64,000 bases of DNA, from contig NZ_JAAOLX010000002.1 in assembly GCF_011601265.1 (NCBI RefSeq), positions 496,001 to 560,000 on the forward strand. The letters run 5' to 3'. The notes under the pieces are model-generated. The model was given only the letters and a program-made list of their open reading frames with translations, had not been told where the DNA came from and ran no database searches. Source of the stretch: Iodobacter violaceini (GTDB lineage: Bacteria; Pseudomonadota; Gammaproteobacteria; Burkholderiales; Chitinibacteraceae). Shown here piece by piece: positions 10,001-17,778 of this stretch (positions within the stretch are counted from its first letter, which is position 1; the number at the start of each line of letters is the position of its first letter). The translations under genes were made by a program, and so were the position numbers.

Positions 10001-10487
10001 ACATGGTTTGCTTGCTGGCCAAACGATGAAGGCTGAGCGCTGTATTCACCTCTTCAGACTGAGTAAAGGGCCGCACCTGCCGGGGAGGATGCAAACGCTC
10101 ATGGCCAAAATAAGGCACGCTGCGCCCATGTTCAAACACCACTTCACTCAGCAGTTTTCCTTCCGGATTACTCACCTGCACCAAAAAAATACCGGGGGTT
10201 GTGGCGGTTTGCATCGAGATCGCTTCAATGCTCACCCAGTCTTCTACCAGCAAAAACTGAGCATCCACGGTGGCAAGATTCTGAGCCAAAGCGGCCATAT
10301 TGTTCATTACGGTGGTGCGAAGCAAATGGGTTTGCCTGCTTGCCGTATAAGCCCCGTAACCCAGCAGCGATACCACAAGGCAAATCGAGGTAAGCAGCAT
10401 AATCTGCCGTGAAAGGCTGCGCGGCAAAGCCCTGTATATGGCGTGCCACCATGTGTGCGACGAAGAAGGAATCAGGGGCGCATCCAT
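7068..10487 (-). CDS. BarA-like hybrid sensor histidine kinase with two receivers and an HPt domain
   Basis: Large membrane phosphorelay kinase, 1139 residues. Order of parts: membrane helix (about 26-48), periplasmic loop, second helix (about 193-214), HAMP-like linker, PAS domain (about 285-390), HisKA with phosphoacceptor in MSHEIRTPMNA (about 415), HATPase with LRQILINLAGNAIKF and TRRFGGTGLGLSISRRL, receiver 1 (VDWHMPDMDGWE), receiver 2 (MDVQMPVMDGYTA), and a C-terminal HPt domain with the phosphorylatable His in LMHTLKGLAATAG. All catalytic residues look intact, so it can run a complete internal His-Asp-His relay to an unlinked regulator. The ATG directly follows the TAG of the upstream PhnD-like gene, so the two are translationally coupled and the binding protein is the likely sensor partner. 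Confidence 0.95.
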   Translation of the reverse strand: MDAPLIPSSSHTWWHAIYRALPRSLSRQIMLLTSICLVVSLLGYGAYTASRQTHLLRTTVMNNMAALAQNLATVDAQFLLVEDWVSIEAISMQTATTPGIFLVQVSNPEGKLLSEVVFEHGRSVPYFGHERLHPPRQVRPFTQSEEVNTALSLHRLASKQTMSAWHPVMAGSHVGWVRVSYSTDGLNQQVIAIWTQALLIIALAITVTLVLLKCLLGPPIRALQQATRFATGLDHALGAKFQVSGESSEIQALGEALNHVSARLLTQNSELNHQKFALDQHAIVSITDLNGLIVYANDLFCEISVYSREELLGQSHRILNSEFHPPAFFASLWSAISRGQVWHGEIKNKNKLGQFYWVNATIVPLMGINAVAEQYISICTDITEIKNYELSLQAAKARAEAATVAKSQFLANMSHEIRTPMNAILGMLKLLQNTELSDRQLDYTTKTEGAAQSLLGLLNDILDFSKMEAGKMELDPQPFRLDRLLRDLSVILSANTGAKPIEVLFDIDSSMPKALVGDVLRLRQILINLAGNAIKFTETGEVIIQIKLLGQIEDQISLRISVKDSGIGITAENQRHIFEGFTQAESSTTRRFGGTGLGLSISRRLVEMMGGSLMLESEAGKGSTFYFEIILPAVDALAEEADRSSFVGGLNHLHVLVVDDNETACGLMVDMARSWGWQVDVARSGQEAIAKVEACQTLAQGGYQAIFVDWHMPDMDGWETILRIRKILLTTDTPVIVMVTTHGRELLAQRSSEEQAALNSFLVKPVTASMLFDAVADARAGLGNLRNRPRLPGIKPCRLIGLHLLVVEDNLMNQQVAQELLSAEGAHVELAANGKAGIDAIVQAARPFDAVLMDVQMPVMDGYTATHIIRHGLGMATLPVIAMTANAMDSDREACLAAGMNDHIGKPFDLMHLIQIVQSQVRQTRHQPVLCSEVISVPDDAKFPAKDELDLTGALERLGNNSGLYGRVLQSFLSEVSEVPDQLDAFLRAGKREEARRLMHTLKGLAATAGAGYLAAVAQQTEDELKTATAEHDALCEALRDAVLSSIRLIEPLALSYTQAMPAEGVPDTSQLLADIKELHSLLKGSDLLAFDVHARLQKKYARTADPELKALYEAMGAFDFMRGQKQCETLLEKYGEFQ

Positions 10488-11315
10488 CTAGTTTTTCTCT
10501 TCTGCATCATATTTCTGAAGCTTTAAAGCGTCTAAAGGCAAGTAGTCTTTTTCATAAAGAGCCTGCACTGGGTTAGAAAAACGAATTTCCTTCAGCAAAG
10601 CACGCCCTGCCTCATCCTGGGCCAAAGCCATAAAGGCCTGTGCAATGGCATTGCGATCTTTTAAAGGCACACGGGGGTGGGCCACAATCGGGTGCGAAGC
10701 GACTTCCGGCATCTGATAAATAATATGCAGCTGCCCGCGTATCTCAGGCCGCTCGTCATCAAACGCGGCGAGCACGCTTCCGCCAGCCGCCACCTCGTTT
10801 CGCGCCAGGTGCAAAAAAACATTGGAATGAGTGCCCAGATATCGCGGAGTAAATTGCAATCCCATACGCCCGCTTAAGTGAGCGCGAAGCAAAATAGAAG
10901 CGCCAAAGGCATTAGGCGCCGGAAAAGCAATGGTCTGACCGTTTAAATCTTTGGCAGACTTAAACCTGCTGTCTTTACGTGCAAGTAATATCCCGACTAA
11001 AGGCTTGCTGTCTTTTAACAGGGGGATATAACCCTGCCGGGGCCGGGCACGCAGCGCCTGGTAGGGATTAACATAGGCAAAGTCAGCACTGCCATTGTTT
11101 ATAGCCGCATCAAACTGCGTATAGCCAGCGGCAAGCTTCAGCTCAAGCACTATGCCTGTATCGTGCGAAATACGCTGCAAGACAGGCTGCCATTCCTGAT
11201 GTAAACGATCAGGGCCAAACTGAGGGACCACAGAAAAAGTATATCTGCCCGCAGCAAAGCTGCAATTGATAAGCATAAGCAGCCCGCACAGGGCCTTAAG
11301 CAAATACTTACACAT
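10488..11315 (-). CDS. PhnD-like periplasmic binding protein partnered with the hybrid kinase
   Basis: Exported ligand-binding protein, about 275 residues. After a signal peptide (LLKALCGLLMLINCSFA) it shows the phosphate/phosphonate-binding (PhnD/SsuA/TauA) fold: FSVVPQFGPDRLHQEWQPVL, then the domain crossover YVNPYQALRARP and ADFAYVN. No permease or ATPase gene is adjacent; the gene abuts the kinase with zero spacing. That points to a sensory rather than a transport role, as seen for other PhnD-like proteins linked to kinases. The start was put at the ATG at 11315, because TAGGAG stands 5 bases before it; a GTG two codons upstream overlaps that ribosome site. The ligand is unknown. Confidence 0.88.
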   Translation of the reverse strand: MCKYLLKALCGLLMLINCSFAAGRYTFSVVPQFGPDRLHQEWQPVLQRISHDTGIVLELKLAAGYTQFDAAINNGSADFAYVNPYQALRARPRQGYIPLLKDSKPLVGILLARKDSRFKSAKDLNGQTIAFPAPNAFGASILLRAHLSGRMGLQFTPRYLGTHSNVFLHLARNEVAAGGSVLAAFDDERPEIRGQLHIIYQMPEVASHPIVAHPRVPLKDRNAIAQAFMALAQDEAGRALLKEIRFSNPVQALYEKDYLPLDALKLQKYDAEEKN

Positions 11316-11663
11316 ACCCACTCCTAAGCCCGATAAGTACCACCGAGTGGTATTACATCTTGAATAAGAATAGTGTGCAATTTAGCCATTGCTTAGAAAG
11401 TATCTGATTATTTTCCGAAAGAAGGCAAGCCTGCACGCCTTGCGAGCTCTGGCCTTCTTTGAATGCAAACAACCAGATCGCTGATACCCAACCGAAAACG
11501 GATTGGCGTATACCTCTGGCCCCTCAGGGCCAGTTGATTCAAAAACAAGTAAATAAGCCCATAGAAAAACGAAACGTATTCCATTTAGACTAAGCGCCCC
11601 GGCAGCACCCTATCATGTGGCGACAGGACAGCATAAAATGCCCCCCGTTTTTATCTGCATCTC
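11316..11663. other. Intergenic region with two hairpins
   Basis: No gene is visible in these 348 bases. At 11418-11460 a 9-bp outer stem (AAAGAAGGC / GCCTTCTTT) closes a GC-rich loop and ends in TTT, so it could end transcription of a plus-strand transcript. At 11516-11533 a 7-bp stem CTGGCCC/GGGCCAG has a 4-base loop but no T-run. The promoter of the PhnD-like gene must lie at the left end. Confidence 0.4.
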
Positions 11664-12212
11664 ATGAAAAACCACACCCTGCCCATCGGCCTTGCATTGG
11701 CACTACTGATGCACCTTAGTGTTTATCTTTTTTATCAGGCCAAAAAACCGGCCAGTCAGACAAGACGCCCGGGCTTACAAATTTTCTTACCTGCTCATGA
11801 AATGCCCCGGACGCAGCCGGTAAGCCCGCCCCCGCCACCTGCGGCAGAGCATCAACAACAAACATCCAAGCAAAAAACAAGGCCCAAAACAGGGCCAGTT
11901 TCAACACATGAAACAAAGTCCAATATTTTGGAGATTCCTCCCATTACTGAGAGTGGTAACGCCATTCACCAAGCGATTACCCCCGCTGCCAGACTCGATT
12001 TATCCATTCCCAAAGAAAACAGCTCTGCCGCTAAAGCGCAATCCATTGTCCCCGGGCTAAAACCACAGGCAGAAACACCGCGCAGCGAGCTGGCCAAATC
12101 ACTGGATAAAGCCAACCGGCCTGATTGTAAAAAAGCGTACTCAGGATTGGGTCTGCTCGCAATCGTGCCCTTAGTGGCCGATGCAGTAAGCGACAGCGGC
12201 TGCCAGTGGTAG
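11664..12212 (+). CDS. Proline-rich membrane-anchored hypothetical protein
   Basis: 182 residues, not recognised. One N-terminal membrane helix (about residues 7-25, LPIGLALALLMHLSVYLFY) is followed by a proline-rich, polar stretch (VSPPPPPAAEHQQQT) of low complexity, and a short C-terminal part with two cysteines (DCKKAY and SGCQW). The layout, an N-terminal anchor and an extended Pro-rich periplasmic linker, resembles the first half of TonB or of small envelope-spanning proteins. No TonB C-terminal domain is present, so it is not a classical TonB. The two cysteines at the end could form a disulfide. It converges with the LytTR regulator, whose stop lies 3 bases away on the other strand. Confidence 0.7.
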   Translation: MKNHTLPIGLALALLMHLSVYLFYQAKKPASQTRRPGLQIFLPAHEMPRTQPVSPPPPPAAEHQQQTSKQKTRPKTGPVSTHETKSNILEIPPITESGNAIHQAITPAARLDLSIPKENSSAAKAQSIVPGLKPQAETPRSELAKSLDKANRPDCKKAYSGLGLLAIVPLVADAVSDSGCQW

Positions 12213-12214
12213 AT

Positions 12215-12961
12215 TTACATTTGCTTAAATAAATGCGTAAAGCTGCGGCTGACTTCCAGCTTTTCGCTCAGGCCGCTCACTTTCACCAGTAAGCGCCCGC
12301 GAATATCTTTAACCACGCCTTCAATCGCCTTACTGTTTACCAGCGTTGCGCGGTGAATTTGCCAAAAGAGATCAGGATTGAGCTCTTCTAATAAATCACG
12401 CACGGGCTTTCTGATTAAAGCCTCATAATTTTTTGTCTGCACCCGTGTGTATTTTTCATCGGATTGAAAAAACAAAACTTCTTCAACCGGAATCAAACGC
12501 AATTCCTGCCCCATTGATGCCTGTATCCATTGCAAATACGCGGGCTTTTGGGTGACTTGCTGAGCAATCCGGGCAATTAAGGCTTGCATATCATTGGGCG
12601 GGCTGGCGAGGCGTTTTTTTAAACGCTCTGCGGTTAAAGCCAAACGCTCCGGGTCCGCTGGCTTTAATACATAATCAATCGCACCGTGCTCAAATGCTTC
12701 TACCGCGTATTGATCGTAGGCGGTTACAAAAACAATATGGGTAAATTGAGAAATAGCCTGCGCCGCTTCTAAACCAGTAAGGCCAGGCATGCGGATATCT
12801 AAAAAAGCAAAATCCGGCCGGTGCGCTAATGTCTGGCTAATCGCTTCTTCGCCATTTTTAGCTTCGGCAATGATTTCTAATTCTGGCCAGACCTGAGAAA
12901 GACGTAACTTTAACTGATCACGCATTAAACGCTCGTCGTCAGCAATCAGTGCTGTAGGCAT
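12215..12961 (-). CDS. LytTR-family response regulator (LytR/AlgR type)
   Basis: Two-component regulator, 248 residues. The N-terminal receiver contains the acidic pair ADDE, the phosphoacceptor in FAFLDIRMPGLTG (about residue 55), the switch Thr in VFVTAYDQYAVEAF and the Lys in YVLKPAD. The C-terminal LytTR DNA-binding domain contains VLFFQSDEKYTRV and FWQIHRATLVN. It lies 26 bases downstream of its LytS-like kinase and is preceded by AAAGGA. Regulators of this type bind direct repeats; target genes are not evident here. Confidence 0.93.
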   Translation of the reverse strand: MPTALIADDERLMRDQLKLRLSQVWPELEIIAEAKNGEEAISQTLAHRPDFAFLDIRMPGLTGLEAAQAISQFTHIVFVTAYDQYAVEAFEHGAIDYVLKPADPERLALTAERLKKRLASPPNDMQALIARIAQQVTQKPAYLQWIQASMGQELRLIPVEEVLFFQSDEKYTRVQTKNYEALIRKPVRDLLEELNPDLFWQIHRATLVNSKAIEGVVKDIRGRLLVKVSGLSEKLEVSRSFTHLFKQM

Positions 12962-12987
12962 GGCAATCCTTTAAAAAATGGGCACAT

Positions 12988-14208
12988 TTATATTGCCAGA
13001 GTATAAGGCACTTCAATCGTAATACACACGCCGGTTGGTTTATTTTCTGTAATTGAAAACAAGCTGTTCCCTTTATATAACAAAGCCAGCCGCTCACGAA
13101 TATTCTGCAAACCCAAACCTGTGCCACTGCTTTTTGCCATACCGAAACCAAGGCCATTATCAATCACGCTGATTCTTAATTTCTGATGAGCAACTTCTGC
13201 ATAAACACTCAGGCTGCCGCCTTCTGTTTTAGGCTCTAATCCATGTTTAATTGCATTTTCAACCAGCGTTTGCAAAATCATCGGCGGAAAAGCCGCTGAG
13301 CGTAAGCCTTCAGGAATATGAATATTAAATTCCAGGCGCTCTTCCATGCGCATTTTTAACAGCTCTAAATACGCAGCCACCATATCGGCCTCGCGGCCCA
13401 AATGATTACCAGAGGCATGATCCCTGATTTGCGGTAATACCTGACGTAAATACTGAATCAGGCTGCGCTGCATGGCGGAAGCACGCGGCGGATCCGTTTC
13501 AATTAAATATTCAACAGACGCCAGGGTATTAAATAAAAAGTGCGGCTCAATTTGCGCTTGCATCATTTGTATTTTGGCCTCGGCCACCTGCCTTAATAAT
13601 GCCTCTCTTTCTGATTCTTTTTGTGCTTCTCTGGCCAGCGCTTCGGCACGTTTTTTACCGCCCATTAATACCTTGATGCCCAGCAGCATCATGATAAAAA
13701 GAAACACCCAGTTATTCAAAGAAATATTAGTCGATATCCTGGTAGAGGACGGTGAATTTTCTTCAAGAGTCAGCAAATACTCGCTCACCGCATTAATCAA
13801 TTCATTCTTATCCTCTGAAGATAAGTCACTATCCTGAATCACATTCAATCCGGCAATTTTATCGTGCAATTTTTTCTTTATTTTCTCTTTATCGTGACCT
13901 GCTTTTTTTTCATCTGCCAGCTCTTTTTCTGCATCGGCTTTTTCTTGCTCTGCCTGCTGCTGGTCCGCATTTTTATTGGCGGGTGGTACAGGGGGAGGCG
14001 GCAAAGTAGCAGCATATTCTGCATTTCTTAAGCTATTAACCCCATCTTCAATCGCGCCGCCCATAATCAAAGACAAAATCATTAAAAAGATAAACTTACC
14101 CCAGCTCAGCTGAATCACCCACACAGCGAGCCGGTCAAAGATTTTTTTAAAAAAATCAAGCACTTCATAAAAACGTGCTTTGATTATTTGAATATTTTCT
14201 TCATTCAT
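12988..14208 (-). CDS. LytS-type sensor histidine kinase (His_kinase family) with coiled-coil periplasmic loop
   Basis: Membrane sensor kinase, 406 residues. Two helices (about 36-52 and 168-182) bracket a roughly 115-residue loop that starts with a proline run (PPPPVPP) and continues as a highly charged coiled coil (EQEKADAEKELADEKKAGHD). The catalytic half has the phosphoacceptor in QIEPHFLFNTLASVEYLIE (about residue 222) and an ATP-binding domain with LVENAIKHGLEP and GTGLGLQNIRERL. It is cotranscribed with the LytTR regulator downstream. The charged periplasmic loop is not a known sensor domain by eye; it may sense membrane or cell-wall state, which is inference. Confidence 0.92.
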   Translation of the reverse strand: MNEENIQIIKARFYEVLDFFKKIFDRLAVWVIQLSWGKFIFLMILSLIMGGAIEDGVNSLRNAEYAATLPPPPVPPANKNADQQQAEQEKADAEKELADEKKAGHDKEKIKKKLHDKIAGLNVIQDSDLSSEDKNELINAVSEYLLTLEENSPSSTRISTNISLNNWVFLFIMMLLGIKVLMGGKKRAEALAREAQKESEREALLRQVAEAKIQMMQAQIEPHFLFNTLASVEYLIETDPPRASAMQRSLIQYLRQVLPQIRDHASGNHLGREADMVAAYLELLKMRMEERLEFNIHIPEGLRSAAFPPMILQTLVENAIKHGLEPKTEGGSLSVYAEVAHQKLRISVIDNGLGFGMAKSSGTGLGLQNIRERLALLYKGNSLFSITENKPTGVCITIEVPYTLAI

Positions 14209-14615
14209 ATGCTGCCTTTTTTATATAAGCCGATCATGCCCAAGACTTAATTTCAGCTAAATACCCATATCAATTAATTATATAACCATGCTCTGCCTGA
14301 CTCATTTTCTGATTAGCTTAAGAAAACAGGGGTCACAAAAAACCTCAGATGGATTTACTTCATATGAGCAGTAACTTGCGTAGCAGAAAATATTTTTTAC
14401 CATGCAAAATACTTTCCACAAAGGGATCTGGCTTTTACCCTGAACGCGGAATAATCATCCCATCGCTGCTATCTCTGTCGTCTTAGGCAAAAAAACCAAC
14501 AACATATTACTCTGAATGGATAAATATCATCAGCAAGCAATTCTGATAAACAGGCCGCGTTAGCATTATCTGCTAATTCACAATATTGCACGCGGCTCCC
14601 AATCAATAGCAAATA
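14209..14615. other. Intergenic region; hairpin downstream of cupin gene
   Basis: 407 bases without a convincing gene, AT-rich. At 14554-14596 there is a nested hairpin: GCCGCG/CGCGGC outside and TTAGCA-TTATC-TGCTAA inside. It sits 20-60 bases past the stop of the minus-strand cupin gene and could be its terminator, although a T-run is missing. The promoter of the LytS-type kinase must lie near the left end. Confidence 0.4.
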
Positions 14616-15062
14616 CTAATGAAGGTCTTTATTCTCATTATTCTCTGGCTCAGACAAAGGCATGCCAACCGAGCCTGCATAGGAAACAATCAGCTCAACA
14701 GGCTCTTTGCCCGTTATTCCGCGATGGTATTCACCGACCATTTCTGGCAATACCTGCCCGGATGTAATAATTTTCTTTTCACCGCCCACTTTCTTTTCAA
14801 CCGTTAATGAGCCAGAAACAACATAGGCTACATTGGGCATGGAATGTTTGTGCCATGCCATCGTGGTATTGGGAGGGATTGTTATTTTCAAAACAGTCAG
14901 CTCAGGCGGGCCGGATGGATAAGAATCATATTTTTTTCCATCCCATGACTGGCTGCTTTTAAGCAAAGTGTCCATTTGAATGGCGGGTTTGTTTTCAGCA
15001 TGAGCCACGTTCAATAACAACACAGCGGCCAGTGCAATAGAAAATATTATCTTCATAAACAT
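14616..15062 (-). CDS. Secreted cupin-domain protein
   Basis: 148 residues with a signal peptide (KIIFSIALAAVLLLNVAHA) and one small cupin barrel. The metal-binding motif is visible as MAWHKHSMPNVAYVVSG (two His, about residues 76-78, then a Gly-rich strand) with a second His in EYHRGITG. The pattern fits a single-domain periplasmic cupin of unknown substrate. Two ATGs are possible (15062 and 15056); AAGGA lies 4 and 10 bases before them. No partner gene is adjacent. Confidence 0.82.
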   Translation of the reverse strand: MFMKIIFSIALAAVLLLNVAHAENKPAIQMDTLLKSSQSWDGKKYDSYPSGPPELTVLKITIPPNTTMAWHKHSMPNVAYVVSGSLTVEKKVGGEKKIITSGQVLPEMVGEYHRGITGKEPVELIVSYAGSVGMPLSEPENNENKDLH

Positions 15063-15234
15063 GTATTCCTTCGTTTAAATAAATATTTTCATTATATTAG
15101 CATTTAAAGCGCGCTGATCTTTATTTACTTTATTTATTTTAAACACATTAATAAATCATCACTAAGGACTCAACCAGGGCAATCACTCTAAAAATCCATC
15201 ATGGCGTATAAATCAGTCTGTCTGTTAAAGCGCA

Positions 15235-15699
15235 TTAAACGCCATAAGGCATGAAGAGATTAATCTTTTTTACGATTGCCATAGACGGCATTACAGTATT
15301 GAAAAAAACCCCTTCGCCCTGCTCTGCAGCCACAATCATAGATGGCAATACCGGAGCGCGTTCCCGCTTTGCAAGCACTTCGATTCGCGGCAATTTAATA
15401 ATCACGGCGTCTTTTGCACATTTTACATCTGATACCGCCAGTTTTACTGACGCTTTATGGATTACATCGCGGCGCTTTCCAATAACCTCTATTCTCGGCA
15501 ATTTAATAATGACTGCATCGTTTGCAATTGACGCATCAAGTGCGGCCAGTTTGACTGGCGCTTTATTGATTACATCGTGGCGCTTCCCAACAACCTCTAT
15601 TCTTGGCAATTTAATAATCACTGCATCTTTTGAAACAGGCGCAGCAAAAACAGGAGTAGAAATCATCAATGCGGTAGCAATTAACATTAAGGCTTTCAT
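15235..15699 (-). CDS. Secreted protein with three copies of an AVIIKLPRIEV motif
   Basis: 154 residues from the ATG at 15699, which gives a clean signal peptide (MKALMLIATALMISTPVFA) and follows AAGAGAA; an in-frame ATG 15 bases upstream has no better ribosome site. The mature protein holds three near-identical units of about 38 residues, each with DAVIIKLPRIEV followed by V/I/L-G/A-KR. Units one and two continue with RDVI-KA-VKLA. The repeats are visible in the DNA as well. No enzymatic motif is present and the family is not recognised. The repeat looks like a short beta-strand plus a basic turn, so a periplasmic binding or structural role is possible (inference). Confidence 0.72.
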   Translation of the reverse strand: MKALMLIATALMISTPVFAAPVSKDAVIIKLPRIEVVGKRHDVINKAPVKLAALDASIANDAVIIKLPRIEVIGKRRDVIHKASVKLAVSDVKCAKDAVIIKLPRIEVLAKRERAPVLPSMIVAAEQGEGVFFNTVMPSMAIVKKINLFMPYGV

Positions 15700-16051
15700 G
15701 ACATTCTCTTGCAAAGTTGGAGTAATGTCACTTTAAACAAAGCCATTCCAAGGCGAAACAGCGCTGCGATCAATTGCAAAAAGCGAGGATCAGAATGCAA
15801 AAAAACAAGACCAGGATGCAAAGCGGCCCAAAGATTAACAGATTGGCCAGTCTCTTTGCGTGCATTAACCCGCCTTAAACCCCGTACCGCTCAGCCCTGC
15901 TCACCCAAGGGAAGAGAACCAATATAAAAACAATCATTTATGCGCTAAACGCACACACGGCCTGTACGGATAAAAGCGGATAACGCCTCATTTTGCTCTG
16001 TGATCTTCAGAGCGGCGTGATTCAATGTCTGGGTACTGCGGCAACATATCT
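15700..16051. other. Intergenic region upstream of the triple-motif gene
   Basis: No gene is supported. Two degenerate copies of GA-CAG-ATGCAAA stand at about 15788-15823 (gaggatcagaatgcaaaa and gaccaggatgcaaag), within the likely promoter region of the minus-strand gene that starts at 15699. A role as regulator sites is conjecture. Confidence 0.3.
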
Positions 16052-17449
16052 TTATTTAAGCTCGGCCGCCGCTGACGCGCCTTCGTGCCGTTTGCGTGTT
16101 TTTTCCGCCGCCTGGTAGGCAATATAATAACGGCTCACTGCAGACACATAATCCACCATGCCTTTACTGACCGACTTTAAAGCTACTTTTTCTACATTCC
16201 CCAGCCAGCGGTTGCGATCCAGGCCCTGAGCCGCCGCCTGATTACGCAATTGCTGTACACGCCCTTCACCTGCGTTGTAGGCGGCAATCATAAAATAAAG
16301 CTGATCCTCGTCATTAATGCCAGGGTTATTAAAGAAATCACGCAAATGCCCCAGATAACGCGCGGCCGCCGTGACATTGCCTTCAGCATCATGGGGATTC
16401 GTCACCCCCATATTACGGGCGGTGCTGGGGTTAATTTGCATAATGCCGGTCGGGCCTTTTTTACGTATGACCGAATTCAAACCTGTTTCTTTCTGCCCGA
16501 TAGCAGCAAGCAGCAGCCAGTCTAAATTATTGGCCGCGGCCACAATTTGAAAAACAGGTGCAAAAAAAGCCAGCTTATCCAAAGACCCCAGCTGACTGGC
16601 GCTTTGCACTTTGCCACTGATTTCCAGATAGCGCCGCGTAGCCGTCACAGCCCGCTCGGCAACGCCTGATTTCTCTGCAAAGCGATTTAAAGTGGCCAGC
16701 AAAGCACTGTCGTCTTTACGCACCGCCCACGCCACAGGGACTTTTTCTTCTGTACAGCTATGACTTTTTAGTTTGCTCAGCGTTTTACTCCATAAACCCA
16801 GAACAAAACTGCTGGCCATGGTGGTTTTATCTGCGTTTTTATTAATTTCAGCGAGCAGCATTTCACTGTTTACACCTGGCGCGGCGTTTTCTGCCTCAAA
16901 CTCCGCACTTCCGGCCTTGCGTCTTGCCTCATTAAAATCACCTAAAAGCCGCTGGGCATAGCTGCTGGATGGAATCGTAAGACTGTGGCCCTCTTCTGCT
17001 GCCGACACCGTACACCAGCGATCTTGCAAATAAGGGGCAGAAAATGCGACTAATTGCTTTGCCCCTTCCGTCACCGGCATCAGCCCTGCAGCAATATCCC
17101 CTCGCCCGGCCCTGAGCGCGGGAATAAGCTCACCGGCATCAACAGGAATAAATTGCAAACGCAGCGGCGGCTGCCCCTTGCTCCGCCCCTGGTTCAGAAA
17201 TTTTTCAAACTCGTTCAGCATGCTGTATTCCACACCATACTGACGGCCATTTTTAATAAAAAAAGTAGAAGGCCCCAGTGCCACCAAAACTCTCAGCCTT
17301 TCTGGCGGGTGTTCCGGGTCAAAATCAGCGCCGGTTGCAGCGAGCTGGGAGGGTTTACTTAATGCTGGGTGCGTGCTTTTTACACTCGCTACGGGCTTTG
17401 CCCAAACTGGGCCAGTCAAACACAAACAGAGCATCAAGAATCGTATCAT
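16052..17449 (-). CDS. mltF: Membrane-bound lytic transglycosylase F-like protein
   Basis: Periplasmic murein lytic transglycosylase, 465 residues from the ATG at 17449 (GGAAA ribosome site, clean signal peptide MIRFLMLCLCLTGPVWA). The upstream in-frame ATG would add 22 residues that hide the signal peptide. The N-terminal half is an SBP_bac_3-like domain (RVLVALGPSTFFIKNGRQYG and ALRAGRGDIAAGLMPVT). The C-terminal half is an SLT domain with the catalytic Glu in AIGQKETGLNS, then GPTGIMQINPSTARNMGV and FMIAAYNAGEGRV. This two-part build is that of MltF, which cuts peptidoglycan during wall turnover. No lipobox Cys is seen, so it may be soluble. Confidence 0.9.
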   Translation of the reverse strand: MIRFLMLCLCLTGPVWAKPVASVKSTHPALSKPSQLAATGADFDPEHPPERLRVLVALGPSTFFIKNGRQYGVEYSMLNEFEKFLNQGRSKGQPPLRLQFIPVDAGELIPALRAGRGDIAAGLMPVTEGAKQLVAFSAPYLQDRWCTVSAAEEGHSLTIPSSSYAQRLLGDFNEARRKAGSAEFEAENAAPGVNSEMLLAEINKNADKTTMASSFVLGLWSKTLSKLKSHSCTEEKVPVAWAVRKDDSALLATLNRFAEKSGVAERAVTATRRYLEISGKVQSASQLGSLDKLAFFAPVFQIVAAANNLDWLLLAAIGQKETGLNSVIRKKGPTGIMQINPSTARNMGVTNPHDAEGNVTAAARYLGHLRDFFNNPGINDEDQLYFMIAAYNAGEGRVQQLRNQAAAQGLDRNRWLGNVEKVALKSVSKGMVDYVSAVSRYYIAYQAAEKTRKRHEGASAAAELK

Positions 17450-17778
17450 TCGCGGTTTCCGAGTTTGCTTTATGACGCTTATTGCGGCTGAAACAGGATG
17501 GCAGCATCCCGTCATTTACGGCGCTGAGCCTGAGTGATCACGCTGCAGGCAGGGTAAATAAGCCACCTGGCCCACCCCATTCTAATGGTGGAAATCAATA
17601 GTTCCAACACTGCAGGTATCGGCTAAGGCCATCTGGCCGTATAATCGCCACTAAGATTTTTTGTTGGCAAATCAATGCACACTCTGCCTCAGCGCGTTCT
17701 GGCTAAAGGCAAAGGCGCACAATCTGCCCTCTATATTCAAACATTCAAATAAGCAAAACCCCTGCTTCAAGGTACCAA
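17450..17778. other. Divergent promoter region, mltF / uup
   Basis: 329 non-coding bases between divergent genes. I see no terminator, riboswitch or clear box. Promoters for both genes must lie here. Confidence 0.4.

Noticed and set aside
11664-12212. TonB protein
   Set aside because: It has the anchor and Pro-rich part but not the conserved C-terminal domain, and no ExbB/ExbD genes are adjacent.
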